A stretch of DNA of 64,000 nucleotides from UBA7803 sp040219135 (GCA_040219135.1 JAVJTA010000017.1:124001-188000); one strand, 5' to 3'; positions 55,155-64,000 are shown, numbered from the stretch's first letter. Made by a program: numbers and translations. The notes: generated from the letters alone by a model not told the origin.

Positions 55155-56846
55155 GTGGAACACGATCTCATCATTGCGGGCGGTACGGTCATCGATGGTA
55201 CCGGTGCCGAGGGCGTGCGCGCGGACGTCGCCGTCGACGGCGGGCGGATCAGCCGGATCGGTGATCTCGCGGGCGCCACTGCGGCTCGCACCATCGACGC
55301 GACGGACAAGCTCGTCACGCCCGGTTTCGTCGATCTGCACACCCATCTGGACGCCCAGGTCGGCTGGGATCCCGAGCTGCGCTCGAGTTCCTACCACGGC
55401 GTGACGACGGCGCTGATCGGGAACTGCGGGGTCACGTTCGCGCCGGTGAGCGAAGCCAACCGCCGCTACCTGGCGGAGCTGATGGAGGCCGTCGAGGACA
55501 TTTCCGCGGACGCCATCATGGACGGCCTGCCGTGGAACTGGACCAGCTACGGCGGCTACCTCGATGCGGTTCAGTCGCTGCGCCCTGCACTCAACATCGT
55601 CGGCCTGGCCGGACACTCGTCGATCCGCTTCGAAGCCATGGGCGACCGCGGCCTCGACGAGGGCGTTCAGGCCGACGACCGGGAGCTGGCGCACATCGGG
55701 CGGCTGGTCCGGGAGTCGGTCGAAGAGGGGGCGGTCGGGTTTTCGACCTCGCGCTTTCTCGGTCACAAGGTGCCGGACGGGCGCCTCACTCCGGGAACCT
55801 GGGCCGATCTCCGGGAGACCGAGGCGATCCAGCGTGCGGCGGTGGAGGCGGGCGGCCGGGGCGCGCTGTTCCAGGCGGCGCCTGACTTCCAGAGCCGCTT
55901 CGACACCGAGCTGGCCATGTTCGAACGCGGCGCCGAACTCGGCTGCCACGTGATATTCTCCGGCGGCGCCGGCACCAACGGCGATGGCGGCGTGTCCCGG
56001 TTCGAGGCGTTTCTCGGACGCAACAACGAGGCCGGCCGGCGCATGACCGGGATCTGCCACACGCGCCCGAGCGGCGCGCTGTTCGGGCTGCCGCGGGTCT
56101 GTCCCTTCGACACGCCGAGCTGGAAAGCCTTGATGAAGCTGCCGGGAATTCCCGAGCGCCTGGCCGAGCTGCGCGATCCGGCGGCGCGCCGGCGACTGAT
56201 TCAGGAGGCGAAAGAGGCGGGCTTCCGGGTGAACCCGGACCAGCTGCATCCGCTCGGCATGGGCGAGATGCCGGAGTTCGATCTGGACCGGCGGGCGAGC
56301 CTCCAGCAGTTGGCCGACGCGGCCGGGAAGGATCCCGTGGACGTTTATGTCGAGCGTCTGCTGGAGTCCGAGGGCCGCGAACTCTACAACTTCTGGATGT
56401 TCGGTGGCGCCCTCGAGAATCAGTGGCGCTATATGCAGATGCCCCACTGTGTGCCCATGCTCGGCGATGCCGGCGCGCACGTCGGCATACTCGTGGACGC
56501 GGACTCGCCGACGTTTCTGCTGAGCGAGCTGACCCGGCGGCGCGGCGTCTACAGCCTGCCGGAGGCCGTGCGCCGGATCACCGAGCAGTCGGCGCAGGTA
56601 CTCGGGCTGCGCGAACGCGGCGTGGTTCGCGAGGGCTGGCATGCTGATCTGAACGTCATCGACTACGCCAGCCTCGGCACCTGCCATCCGGAGTACGTGA
56701 ACGACTTCCCGCACAACGGCGGTCGCTTCATCGTCAGGAGCCGCGGCTACCTCGCCACCATCGTCGGCGGCGATGTCGTGGTGGAGAACGGCGTGCACAC
56801 CGGGCAGCGGCCGGGTCGGGTGATCCGCGAGTTCGAGCGCGGCTGA
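55155..56846 (+). CDS. N-acyl-D-amino-acid deacylase-type amidohydrolase
   Basis: 563 residues from GTG 55155, with GGAAGGGGGAAG upstream. The amidohydrolase motifs are VTPGFVDLHTHLDAQVGWDP, HGVTTALIGNCGVTFAP, GLAGHSSIRF and MLGDAGAHVGILVDAD with the catalytic Asp. The pattern and length match D-aminoacylases and their relatives, which release D-amino acids from N-acyl derivatives, with one or two Zn ions. Some relatives hydrolyse other amides, so the substrate is open. Confidence 0.9.
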   Translation: MEHDLIIAGGTVIDGTGAEGVRADVAVDGGRISRIGDLAGATAARTIDATDKLVTPGFVDLHTHLDAQVGWDPELRSSSYHGVTTALIGNCGVTFAPVSEANRRYLAELMEAVEDISADAIMDGLPWNWTSYGGYLDAVQSLRPALNIVGLAGHSSIRFEAMGDRGLDEGVQADDRELAHIGRLVRESVEEGAVGFSTSRFLGHKVPDGRLTPGTWADLRETEAIQRAAVEAGGRGALFQAAPDFQSRFDTELAMFERGAELGCHVIFSGGAGTNGDGGVSRFEAFLGRNNEAGRRMTGICHTRPSGALFGLPRVCPFDTPSWKALMKLPGIPERLAELRDPAARRRLIQEAKEAGFRVNPDQLHPLGMGEMPEFDLDRRASLQQLADAAGKDPVDVYVERLLESEGRELYNFWMFGGALENQWRYMQMPHCVPMLGDAGAHVGILVDADSPTFLLSELTRRRGVYSLPEAVRRITEQSAQVLGLRERGVVREGWHADLNVIDYASLGTCHPEYVNDFPHNGGRFIVRSRGYLATIVGGDVVVENGVHTGQRPGRVIREFERG

Positions 56847-56884
56847 GCGCCTGCGGCGCTAGGAGGCGTTTGACACGCGGCGAT

Positions 56885-57349
56885 TCACGAAGCGCGTGCC
56901 TGGCGCATCACCGGCACCAGCCGACGCTCGCTGATCCGGCAGCCGGTTGCGTCGATGACAAAGGTGTCGTGGTACTCGCCGAGCAGGGCGAAACCGTCCA
57001 CGCTGGGCAATCCGTCCGCGACCGGTTCGGCGGCGTAGACGGTCACGTAGCTGACACCGCGGGCGCTGCCGGCGTCGACGGCGGTGACCCGCACCGTGCT
57101 CATCAGGTGACGCAGAACCGGGCCATTGGCCATCATGCGCTCGACGATGGCGTCGCGGCCCGAGAAGGTGTTGCCGCCGAGCGTCAGGGTGGCGTCGGCG
57201 GTGAACAGGTCGGCGAAGCCGGCGCCGTCGTCGTGGTCCCAGAAGTAGGCGTAGTCGATCACGCGCTGGCGGCACTGGTCCAGCGCGGGCTCAGCGCCGA
57301 CGCAGGTGCACGCGGTCAGCCCGAACAGGGCGGTCAGCAGGCGTTTCAT
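56885..57349 (-). CDS. Secreted SnoaL/NTF2-like protein
   Basis: 154 residues. A signal peptide or lipoprotein signal is at the start (LLTALFGLTACTCVGAEP). The NTF2-like cone is seen in DYAYFWDHDDGAGFADLFTA, LTLGGNTFSGRDAIVERMM and HDTFVIDATGCRISERRLV. Such domains serve as small-molecule binding proteins or as isomerases and dehydratases. It follows the Gfo/Idh/MocA gene by 22 bases on the same strand. Confidence 0.85.
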   Translation of the reverse strand: MKRLLTALFGLTACTCVGAEPALDQCRQRVIDYAYFWDHDDGAGFADLFTADATLTLGGNTFSGRDAIVERMMANGPVLRHLMSTVRVTAVDAGSARGVSYVTVYAAEPVADGLPSVDGFALLGEYHDTFVIDATGCRISERRLVPVMRQARAS

Positions 57350-57371
57350 GGGGCTTCCTCGGGTTCGTGAA

Positions 57372-58355
57372 TCATGACTGCAGACCGCGCAGCGGCAGCC
57401 CGGCAGCCTGGTAGCAGTGATCGATCAGGCGCATCTGCCGCACGGCGTCGTCGGCGTCGGTGAGCAGCGGCGCGCCGTGCTCGATGGCGTCGAGAAACGC
57501 ATCGAGCTGGTAGCCGTAGGTGGGCCGCCGGTCGAAGGTCTCGACCGTGTCGCGGCCGGCGATGCTGAGTTCGAGGCGGTGACCCATCTGCGGTACCAGC
57601 GGGTTGACCACGTGCATGCGCCCCGCGCTGCCGGTCACGGTGAGCTCGGCGGCAAAGCGGGCGTCGGGCCGCATGTCGCCCGACGTGGCGGCGCTGGCGC
57701 CGTCCGGCAGTTCTAGCTCGGTGCGCAGCATCACGTCGACGTCCGGGGGCCCGACCTCGGCGCTCGCGCTGACCACCGTTGGTTCGCTGCCGCTGACGTG
57801 GCGCACCCAGGACAGCGGGTAGCAGCCGATGTCCATGGTCACGCCGCCGCCGGTGGCGTAGTCCATGCGGATGTCGCCGGAGTTCGTGACCGGTATGTGG
57901 AACCTGGCTTCGATGCGCCGGATGTCGCCGAGCTGGCCGGAGGTGTAGATCGCGCGCGCGCGGTGGAACAGCGGGTGGTAGCGGTAGTGGAAGGCGTCCA
58001 TCACCACCCGGCCGTGGGCGTGTCCGGCCGCGGCCATTTCCTCTGCTTCGGCTGCGTTGCAGGCGAAGGACTTCTCGCACAGAACGTGTTTGCCGGCGGC
58101 CAGCGCCTTCAGGGTCCACTCCCGGTGTGCGGGGATGTGCAGCGGTACGTACACGGCGTCGACGTCGGGATGGGAGACCACGGCGTCATAGCTGTCGAGC
58201 ACCCGGGGAATGCCATGCGCGTTCGCAAAGGCTTCGGCGCGGGTGCGGTCCCGGGCAGCGATGGCGATGATGCCGGCACGGCGTTCGTCGACGCAGGGGT
58301 AGACGAGGGCCCGCGGGGTGATCCGGGCTGCGCCCAGCGTGCCGAAGCGGATCAT
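57372..58355 (-). CDS. Gfo/Idh/MocA-family dehydrogenase
   Basis: 327 residues from ATG 58355 (MIRFGTLGAARITPRAL); the longer start at 58520 would overlap the divergent transporter gene. The NAD(P) fold is followed by the signature VPLHIPAHREWTLKALAAGKHVLCEKSFACN with the conserved Lys, and the C-terminal beta domain has DYATGGGVTMDIGCYPLSWV, typical of the family. These enzymes oxidise sugars and related polyols. It is divergent from a GPH sugar transporter gene (158 bases), which supports sugar use. Confidence 0.91.
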   Translation of the reverse strand: MIRFGTLGAARITPRALVYPCVDERRAGIIAIAARDRTRAEAFANAHGIPRVLDSYDAVVSHPDVDAVYVPLHIPAHREWTLKALAAGKHVLCEKSFACNAAEAEEMAAAGHAHGRVVMDAFHYRYHPLFHRARAIYTSGQLGDIRRIEARFHIPVTNSGDIRMDYATGGGVTMDIGCYPLSWVRHVSGSEPTVVSASAEVGPPDVDVMLRTELELPDGASAATSGDMRPDARFAAELTVTGSAGRMHVVNPLVPQMGHRLELSIAGRDTVETFDRRPTYGYQLDAFLDAIEHGAPLLTDADDAVRQMRLIDHCYQAAGLPLRGLQS

Positions 58356-58513
58356 GTCCGCCACCGAGGCGGACTGCCGCGCCGCCTGCCAGTCACTGGC
58401 CGCATGATTCCCTCCCGAATCCGGTTCCGGCAGATGAAGATAGTAGGCTACCATGAAGCGCGAAGCCGGCGGCAGCCGCCGTGCGTGATGGGCCACGTAG
58501 GCAGGGGAAGCGT

Positions 58514-59926
58514 ATGTCACAACCGGTATCGCTGGTCGCCAAACTGACGTACGGCATCGGGTCGGTTGCCTACGGGGTCAAGAACAACGGCTTCGACTAC
58601 TTCTTCCTGATTTTCTACAGCCAGGTCATGGGCGTGGATGCGGGGCTGGTGAGTCTCGCGCTGCTCATCGCCCTGGTGTTCGATGCCGTCAGCGATCCGC
58701 TGGTCGGTTATCTCTCGGACAACACCCATTCGCGCTGGGGCCGGCGCCACCCGTTCATGTACGCCGCCGCGCTGCCGGTGGCGCTCGGCTACATGCTGAT
58801 CTGGAACCCGCCGTCGAGCCTGGAGGGTAACGAGCTGTTCCCGTACCTCACGGTGCTGGCGGTGGTGGTGCGCACACTGATCACGCTGTATGAGATACCG
58901 AGTTCCGCGCTGGTGGCGGAGATGACCGAAGACTACGACGAGCGCACCACCATGCTCAGCTACCGCTACTTCTTCGGCTGGACCGGCGGCACGCTGATGG
59001 CGGCGTTCGCGCTGGCCTATCTGCTGGTGCCCACGGAGACCATCAGCAATGGCATGTTCAACGTCGGCGGATTTTCGAGCATGGGCATCATCGCCGGCGC
59101 GGTGATCTTCTTCGCCATCATGGCGTCCGCCCTCGGCACCCACCGCTACATTCCGAATCTCAAGCTGCCGCCGGCGAAAACGCCCATGACCCTCAGGCGC
59201 ATCTACACGGAGCTCTGGGAAACGCTGGCCAACCGGTCGTTCGCGGCGCTGTTCCTGGCCGCGCTGTTCGGCGCCGTGGCCACCGGCATGGGGGCGGGGC
59301 TCAACTACTACATCAACTCCTTCTACTGGGAGTTCACCACCGATCAGATCAGCGTGCTGTCCATCTCGGTGGTGGGTTCGGCGGTGCTCGGCTTCCTGAT
59401 CTCACCGCCGGCATCGAAGCTGCTGGGCAAGAAGCGTGGCGCCATCATCGTCGGCGTGCTGGCGTTCACCGTGGCGCCGCTGCCGGTGGCGCTGCGGCTG
59501 TTCGGGCTGATGCCGGAAAACGGCGAGCCGTTGCTGTTCCCGCTGATTCTCACCGTGACCGTCGTGGACGTGGCGCTGATCATCACCTTTCAGACTCTGA
59601 TGTCGTCGATGATCGCGGATCTGGTGGAGGACAGCGAACGCCAGACGGCGCGCCGCTCCGAGGGGGTGTTCTTTGCCGCGGTCACGTTCACCCGGAAGAT
59701 GGTCCAGGGGCTCGGCGTCGTGTCGGCGGGCATGGTGCTCACCATCGCCCAGTTCCCGCGCGGCGTGATGCCTGGAGAGGTGGCCGATACCGCGGTGTTC
59801 CGGCTCGGCGCGTTCTACGCCCCGTCGCTGTTCTGCCTGTGGATGATCATGATCGCCTGCCTGTCGATGTACGGCATCGACCGGCGCCAGCACGAGGCGA
59901 ACCTGAAGGCATTGGGACGCGCGTAG
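58514..59926 (+). CDS. GPH-family (MelB-like) sugar:cation transporter
   Basis: 470 residues from ATG 58514 with GGGGAAG upstream. The GPH signature is FDAVSDPLVGYLSDNTHSRW followed by GRRHPFM, with twelve helices in total. The start KLTYGIGSVAYGVKNNGFDY is typical. It would bring in a glycoside or sugar acid with sodium or protons. It is divergent from the Gfo/Idh/MocA gene. The stop lies in a 13-base tandem repeat. Confidence 0.92.
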   Translation: MSQPVSLVAKLTYGIGSVAYGVKNNGFDYFFLIFYSQVMGVDAGLVSLALLIALVFDAVSDPLVGYLSDNTHSRWGRRHPFMYAAALPVALGYMLIWNPPSSLEGNELFPYLTVLAVVVRTLITLYEIPSSALVAEMTEDYDERTTMLSYRYFFGWTGGTLMAAFALAYLLVPTETISNGMFNVGGFSSMGIIAGAVIFFAIMASALGTHRYIPNLKLPPAKTPMTLRRIYTELWETLANRSFAALFLAALFGAVATGMGAGLNYYINSFYWEFTTDQISVLSISVVGSAVLGFLISPPASKLLGKKRGAIIVGVLAFTVAPLPVALRLFGLMPENGEPLLFPLILTVTVVDVALIITFQTLMSSMIADLVEDSERQTARRSEGVFFAAVTFTRKMVQGLGVVSAGMVLTIAQFPRGVMPGEVADTAVFRLGAFYAPSLFCLWMIMIACLSMYGIDRRQHEANLKALGRA

Positions 59927-59966
59927 TGGACGCGTGTAACGGACGCGTGTAACGGACGCGCATAGC
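59915..59966 (+). repeat. 13-base tandem repeat across a stop codon
   Basis: Four units in a row: ggacgcgcgtagt, ggacgcgtgtaac (twice, identical) and ggacgcgcatagc. The first unit includes the last codons and TAG of the transporter gene; the others fill the gap before the hydrolase gene. Because the unit is not a multiple of three, changes in copy number would alter the tail only if they occur before the stop. Confidence 0.85.
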
Positions 59967-59990
59967 AGAATCCCGGCAAGGAGAGCCAAG

Positions 59991-60794
59991 GTGCCCCTGG
60001 CAGCCGCGAACGACATCGAGATCTACTACGAACGCGGCGGCGCTGGACCGCCGCTGCTGTTCATCAGCGGCACCGGCGGCGATCTGCGTAACCGGCCGAA
60101 CCCGTTCGACTCGGCCCTGGCCGGCGCGTTCGAACTGCTCTGCTACGACCAGCGCGGTCTCGGGCGCACCAGCAAGCCGCCCGGTCCCTACACCATGGCG
60201 GACTATGCGGACGATGCGGCGGCACTGCTCGACGGACTCGGCATCGACCGGCTGCCGGTCATGGGGGTGTCGTTCGGCGGCATGGTGGCGCAGGAGTTCG
60301 CCCTGCGTCATGCGGATCGGGTGCAGGCCCTGGTACTGGCGTGCACGTCGTCGGGCGGCGTGGGCGGCGCCTCCTATCCATTGCACGAACTGGAGGACCT
60401 GGCACCCGCGCAGCGGGCCGAGGCGCACCTGCGGGTGGCGGATCTGCGCCACACCGACGACTGGATCGCGGCGCACCCCGAAGCCTGGCGCCGGCGCCTC
60501 GAACTGGCCCTGGCGGCGCAGCGGGCGGATCGCGACGAGGCCGGGGCGAGCGCTCAGCTCGAGGCGCGTCGCGGCCACGACACAGCGGACCGGCTTGCCC
60601 ATCTGCGTATGCCCGTGCTGCTGATCGGGGGGGAGCACGACGGCATTGCGCCGGCGGCCAACATGCGCGCGCTGCACGCGCGCATTGCGGGCAGCGAGCT
60701 GCGCTTCTTCGACGGAGGCCACCTGTTCCTGATACAGGATCGAGAATCTTATCCTTATATTATTCAGTGGCTTAAAACGACTATCTCGAGCTAG
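59991..60794 (+). CDS. Alpha/beta hydrolase
   Basis: 267 residues from GTG 59991 with AAGGAGAG upstream. The fold is clear: LLFISGTGGDLRNRPNPFD, the nucleophile Ser in MGVSFGGMVAQEFALRH, Asp in LIGGEHDGIAPAAN and His in FDGGHLFLIQD. It resembles 3-oxoadipate enol-lactonase-like hydrolases, but the exact reaction is unknown. The last 60 bases are AT-rich compared with the rest of the gene. It converges with the TetR gene. Confidence 0.9.
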   Translation: MPLAAANDIEIYYERGGAGPPLLFISGTGGDLRNRPNPFDSALAGAFELLCYDQRGLGRTSKPPGPYTMADYADDAAALLDGLGIDRLPVMGVSFGGMVAQEFALRHADRVQALVLACTSSGGVGGASYPLHELEDLAPAQRAEAHLRVADLRHTDDWIAAHPEAWRRRLELALAAQRADRDEAGASAQLEARRGHDTADRLAHLRMPVLLIGGEHDGIAPAANMRALHARIAGSELRFFDGGHLFLIQDRESYPYIIQWLKTTISS

Positions 60795-60803
60795 ATAGAG
60801 ACA

Positions 60804-61415
60804 TCAGCTGGCCTTCAGGTAGTGGCCGAACTCGGCGATCACCGTGTCCACCACGGCGACGCACTCGGCCACCAGATCGCGCTTGCCGCTGGCATTGGCC
60901 CAGTCGTAGGCGGCGCGCCGGGTTCCCGCCCAGAGCATGCAGGCCACCAGCATCGGCAGGTTCGCGCGCGGTCCGTCCGGTGCGCCGAAGTCCTCGCGCA
61001 GGCCCTCGGCGAGTATCTCTTCGTACTCATTCCAGGTCTGCAGGTAGGTGCTCGACAGGGACGGCAGGTTGTAGAAGTTGAGCAGTCCCTTGCGGTAGGC
61101 GTTGCCGCCGTCCGCAGTCAGGCGTCGGGCGGCCTGTTCCACCCAGGCGCGCCAGAAGTGCAGGGTGTCGGCATCCCGTGTCCGAAATGCCTCGCGAAAG
61201 CTCTCCAGGTTCTGCTGATCGACGGCGGCGGCCAGTTCCGCCTTGTTCGGGAAATGCCGGTACAGGGTCTGCACGTGCAGACCGGCGTCGTCGGCCACCT
61301 CTTCGAGGGTGGTGGCGGCGAAGCCGCGGCGCGCGAACAGTCGCGCCGCGGAGCGCACGAGGGCCTCGCGGCTGCGCTGTTTGCGCTGTTCCCGGAGCGG
61401 GTACTGCTGGTTCAT
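60804..61415 (-). CDS. TetR-family regulator
   Basis: 203 residues. The N-terminal DNA-binding domain is complete: SREALVRSAARLFARRGFAA, TTLEEVADDAGLHVQTLYRHF and NKAELAAAVDQQ. The C-terminal domain is not recognisable. It is divergent from the luciferase-like monooxygenase gene with 49 bases between starts, so that gene is its likely target. Confidence 0.92.
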   Translation of the reverse strand: MNQQYPLREQRKQRSREALVRSAARLFARRGFAATTLEEVADDAGLHVQTLYRHFPNKAELAAAVDQQNLESFREAFRTRDADTLHFWRAWVEQAARRLTADGGNAYRKGLLNFYNLPSLSSTYLQTWNEYEEILAEGLREDFGAPDGPRANLPMLVACMLWAGTRRAAYDWANASGKRDLVAECVAVVDTVIAEFGHYLKAS

Positions 61416-61464
61416 GCGCTGATGTTACTGCATGGTTGGCGGCACGCCTATGCGGAGGACGGCG

Positions 61465-62289
61465 ATGGAACTGGGAGTCACGTTGCGCAACATGGGTCCA
61501 CAGAGCGATGTCGCGACGCTCCGGGAGGGCGCCCGGGCGGCAGAGGCCCTGGACTTCGAATCGCTCTGGATCACCGATCACCTGGCGATTCCACCGGACG
61601 ATTCCGCGGGCAGTGGTGGACGCTACACCGATCCCCTCACCACGCTCGCCTGGCTCGGCGGCATGACCCGGCGCATCAAGCTCGGCGTCGGGGTGCTGAT
61701 CGTACCGTATCGGCCACCTCTGCCCACGGCAAAGGCCGTCGCCACGGTTCAGGAACTCACCGGCAATCGCCTGCTGCTGGGCCTGGCCGTCGGCTGGATG
61801 GAGGCGGAGTTCCGTGCTCTCGGCGTCGATCGTCACCGGCGCGGCCGCATCACCGACGAGACCCTGGCCTTTCTCGCCGAGTGTTTCGCCGCCGACGTGG
61901 TGACCCGCAACGGCCAGCCGTTCCTGTTCAAGCCGCGGCCTCCGGCGCCGCCCATCTATGTCGGTGGCGCGGCCCCCCACGCGCTGCGCCGGGCGCTGCG
62001 TTTCGGCCACGGCTGGCTACCCATGGTGCGCGATCCGGAGGCGCTGGCCCGGGATCTCGAGCTGTACCGGGAGCTGGCCCGGCAAGCGGGCGGCGAGCCG
62101 GGCCCCGTGACGGTGATGGCCGGCCTGCCCCTGGATCGGCCGGACGACGCCCGCGGGCTGCTCGATCGTTATCGGGCTCTCGGCGTGGAGCGCCTGATCT
62201 GTGCCCTCCGCTATGCGGATCTCGACGGGTATCTCCGGCGCCTCGATCAGCTCGCGCAGATCGCGCGCCTGCAGGAGCGCGGAAGCTGA
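61465..62289 (+). CDS. Luciferase-like (LLM class) flavin monooxygenase
   Basis: 274 residues from ATG 61465 with GCGGAGGA upstream. The LLM pattern is AARAAEALDFESLWITDHLA, RIKLGVGVLIVPYRPPLPTAKAV... in outline, and RLLLGLAVGWMEAEFRALGV. The cofactor is probably F420 or FMN; the TIGR03619-like branch in proteobacteria is often annotated F420-dependent, but I cannot tell which here. Many members act in sterol or terpenoid breakdown. It is divergent from the TetR gene. Confidence 0.88.
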   Translation: MELGVTLRNMGPQSDVATLREGARAAEALDFESLWITDHLAIPPDDSAGSGGRYTDPLTTLAWLGGMTRRIKLGVGVLIVPYRPPLPTAKAVATVQELTGNRLLLGLAVGWMEAEFRALGVDRHRRGRITDETLAFLAECFAADVVTRNGQPFLFKPRPPAPPIYVGGAAPHALRRALRFGHGWLPMVRDPEALARDLELYRELARQAGGEPGPVTVMAGLPLDRPDDARGLLDRYRALGVERLICALRYADLDGYLRRLDQLAQIARLQERGS

Positions 62290-62373
62290 ACGCATCGTCG
62301 ACGCGGCGCGCCGGACATCGCGGATCCGAGGCGCCACCGGCCCGGTTGTGTCGCCGAATCGGCTGGTGTAGTT

Positions 62374-63633
62374 ATGTCCTCTTCGCTCGGTCACCCGATT
62401 GGTTCGCAGATGGCCATTCCTACTGAGTTCAGCGCGGCGGCCGTGGCGGCGGCGGCCGCCGCCGGCGACACGCTGTTCGGCGAGTTCCTCGAGTCCGGCG
62501 AGCCTTATCGATCGCTGCTAGAGCACAACCCCTGGCTGCGCGCGCCACGGCCGAAGGATTCTCTCGAGTGGGGCAATGGCTGGTACTACGACACCACCGT
62601 GGCCCGCAGACACCCGTACTGGCAGAACCAGGATCTGCCGGCGCCGAGCAAGCGCCTCGACGTGCTGCGCCGGGATTTTCTGCGCTGGGGCTACTGCCTG
62701 ATCGAGGACGGCGTCTCGGCCTCGCAGTGCCGGCGCCTGCGCGAACGCGTGGCCGAGCAGGCAGAGGCGGAACGCGCCCTGGGCATCGCCCACCTGAGCC
62801 CAGCCCAGCAGCACGTCTGGGCCTTGATCAACAAGGGCGAGCAGTTCGTCGCCTGCATGGAGCACGACCCGCACGCCGTGCAGGCGGGACCGCTGATCGA
62901 GCAGTTGCTCGGCGAGAGCCTGAGCAACGCCTGGAACCACTTCAGCTTCATCGCCAACATCTCGTTTCCTGACTGCCACCCCCAGGGTCTGCACCAGGAC
63001 CAGGGTTTTCTCGCGCCGCTGCACACGCTGGCGGCGCCGATGCTGGTCAACACCATCTACATCCTACAGGACGTGGACGAGCACAATGGCGGCACGCTGC
63101 TGATCCCCGGCTCTCATCGCGCGCAGACGCCTGACGGCCGGTTCGGCGAGTTGCCGCCGGCGATCAATCTCGAGGCCCCGGGCGGGACCATCCTGATGAT
63201 GGACGGTCGGGTGCTGCACGGCGGCGCGGTGAACCGTTCGCGCAAGCTTCGCTACATCATCACCAATTCCACGGTGAAACCGTGGATCAAACAGCAGGAG
63301 AGCTTTCTCTTGACCATCAGTCCGGAAGTGCTGGCGGCGGCGAGTCCGCGTCTGCTGATGCGCCTCGGCCTGCAGGCGACCGCGGTTCGGAACATGGTGG
63401 AAGGCTACGGCTACAGCGGCAACGGCCGCACCGGCGATCCCAACGGCTCGCTGGTGCACGTACGCCGAGCCATGGACGAAGGCCGCTACCGCCATCTGGG
63501 ACCACTGACCCCGGCCGATGTCCCGGGTATTGCGGCGGACCGTTTCACCCTGGGGCAGATTCAGCAGCGCTTTGAGACCCATCGCAACGAGTCCTATCAC
63601 CGGCTTCTCGAACGCTGCAGGGAGTACGAATGA
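62374..63633 (+). CDS. PhyH-family 2-oxoglutarate dioxygenase
   Basis: 419 residues from ATG 62374; ATG 62410 is an alternative, and neither has a good ribosome binding site. The triad is His207 and Asp209 in QGLHQDQGF and His282 in RVLHGGAVNRS, with Arg in KLRYIITNSTV. It has an N-terminal extension of about 100 residues and a C-terminal extension with Gly-rich YGYSGNGRTGDPNG. It overlaps the acyl-CoA synthetase gene by ATGA, so the substrate may be an acid or acyl-CoA. Confidence 0.88.
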   Translation: MSSSLGHPIGSQMAIPTEFSAAAVAAAAAAGDTLFGEFLESGEPYRSLLEHNPWLRAPRPKDSLEWGNGWYYDTTVARRHPYWQNQDLPAPSKRLDVLRRDFLRWGYCLIEDGVSASQCRRLRERVAEQAEAERALGIAHLSPAQQHVWALINKGEQFVACMEHDPHAVQAGPLIEQLLGESLSNAWNHFSFIANISFPDCHPQGLHQDQGFLAPLHTLAAPMLVNTIYILQDVDEHNGGTLLIPGSHRAQTPDGRFGELPPAINLEAPGGTILMMDGRVLHGGAVNRSRKLRYIITNSTVKPWIKQQESFLLTISPEVLAAASPRLLMRLGLQATAVRNMVEGYGYSGNGRTGDPNGSLVHVRRAMDEGRYRHLGPLTPADVPGIAADRFTLGQIQQRFETHRNESYHRLLERCREYE

Positions 63634-64000
63634 CCGTCACAATGACCCGTCGTGATGCCATCGCCGCGCTCACCGCCCCCGGCGAACCCTACGAACTCCA
63701 GGACCAGGTCGTTGCCGGCAGACGCTGCCGGGTGTTCGTAGGCGCGCCGCCATCGCTGCGCGAACTGTTCGCCGGCACGGTAAGCGATGCGGAGTTCATC
63801 GTCTTCGAAGACGAGCGCCTGAGCTATGCCGACGCGTACCGCCAGGCGGCCGCCATCGCCCGCGTTCTCGTCGACCACTACGGCGTTCGCCCGGGCGACC
63901 GCGTCGCGATTTCCATGCGCAACTTTCCGGAGTGGATCACGGCGTTCACCGCCGTCACCTCCGTCGGCGCCATTGCCGTGGCCATGAACGCGCTCTGGCA
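63630..64000 (+). CDS. Acyl-CoA synthetase (AMP-binding), N-terminal part
   Basis: The frame opens at ATG 63630, overlapping the PhyH stop (ATGA), and runs 123 codons to the right edge. The visible part is the usual N-terminus of AMP-forming acyl-CoA ligases: FIVFEDERLSYADAYRQAA, then VRPGDRVAISMRNFPEWI and TSVGAIAVAMNALW. The active-site region lies beyond the window. It would convert a free acid to its CoA ester using ATP. Confidence 0.88.
   Translation, partial: MTVTMTRRDAIAALTAPGEPYELQDQVVAGRRCRVFVGAPPSLRELFAGTVSDAEFIVFEDERLSYADAYRQAAAIARVLVDHYGVRPGDRVAISMRNFPEWITAFTAVTSVGAIAVAMNALW

Overview
The window is GC-rich, densely coded DNA carrying about 60 protein genes and no rRNA or tRNA gene that I could see. 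Lipoproteins with LxGC-type lipoboxes, Tat-exported periplasmic enzymes, c-type cytochromes, a TonB-type protein and many acyl-CoA enzymes point to a Gram-negative, aerobic, heterotrophic proteobacterium, probably an aquatic gammaproteobacterium. The phylum-level call is inference from gene content; no marker gene is present.

Left region (1-10.4 kb). A minus-strand run encodes an unrecognised protein cut by the window edge, a Glu/Arg-rich coiled coil, an M48-like protein with three to four zinc ribbons and a degenerate HExxH, and a zinc-ribbon/SHOCT membrane protein. It faces a plus-strand run of a Gln-rich envelope peptide, a collagen-like GYGPQGPG repeat protein, a 79-residue peptide, a PH-like membrane protein and a large secreted clostripain-type (C11) peptidase. 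A papain/C39-like cysteine peptidase, a second PH-like membrane protein and a TIGR02999-type ECF sigma factor follow. This is the least explained part of the window and the best candidate for an undescribed envelope or proteolysis system.

Sulfur and molybdenum region (10.3-16.4 kb). A tightly overlapping minus-strand operon runs from a two-gene aldehyde/isoquinoline-type molybdenum hydroxylase into soxX, soxY, soxZ, soxA and a FccB-type sulfide dehydrogenase flavoprotein. soxB, soxCD and fccA are absent here, and the SoxY tail departs from the usual GGCGG. A broken gene remnant abuts the end of this block.

16.4-31.2 kb. Mixed accessory and catabolic genes: glycine-zipper protein, lipocalin, a PhyH dioxygenase, a DCC-lipase maturation factor fusion, an MFS transporter, a ChbG-like deacetylase, a redoxin-cytochrome-monooxygenase-like fusion, a lipoprotein formylglycine-generating enzyme, then a TetR/acyl-CoA dehydrogenase/enoyl-CoA hydratase set, a glutathione transferase, another acyl-CoA dehydrogenase and a transglutaminase-like protein.

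31.4-41.5 kb. A membrane protein with a TonB C-terminal domain, a DUF3604 protein and a dienoyl-CoA isomerase-like crotonase lead to an interval (36.55-38.91 kb) bounded by two direct copies of a 53/54-bp palindromic repeat. It holds a small lipoprotein candidate and a soluble CadC-like/TolB/TPR regulator. A second DUF3604 protein lies just beyond.

41.5-64 kb. Catabolic and salvage modules: an MBL/ODP-like protein, a DUF3089 hydrolase, a frameshifted small gene, a Baeyer-Villiger monooxygenase followed by a lipoprotein esterase, a CaiB-type CoA transferase, a GAF-GGDEF cyclase, a SMP-30/MaoC/MaoC operon, an operon of ADP-ribosylglycohydrolase, PhyH dioxygenase and PfkB sugar kinase, a D-aminoacylase-type amidohydrolase, a Gfo/Idh/MocA dehydrogenase divergent from a GPH sugar transporter, an alpha/beta hydrolase, a TetR regulator divergent from a luciferase-like monooxygenase, a third PhyH dioxygenase and the start of an acyl-CoA synthetase. 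Together they suggest oxidation of lipids, cyclic ketones or sterol-like compounds through acyl-CoA intermediates.
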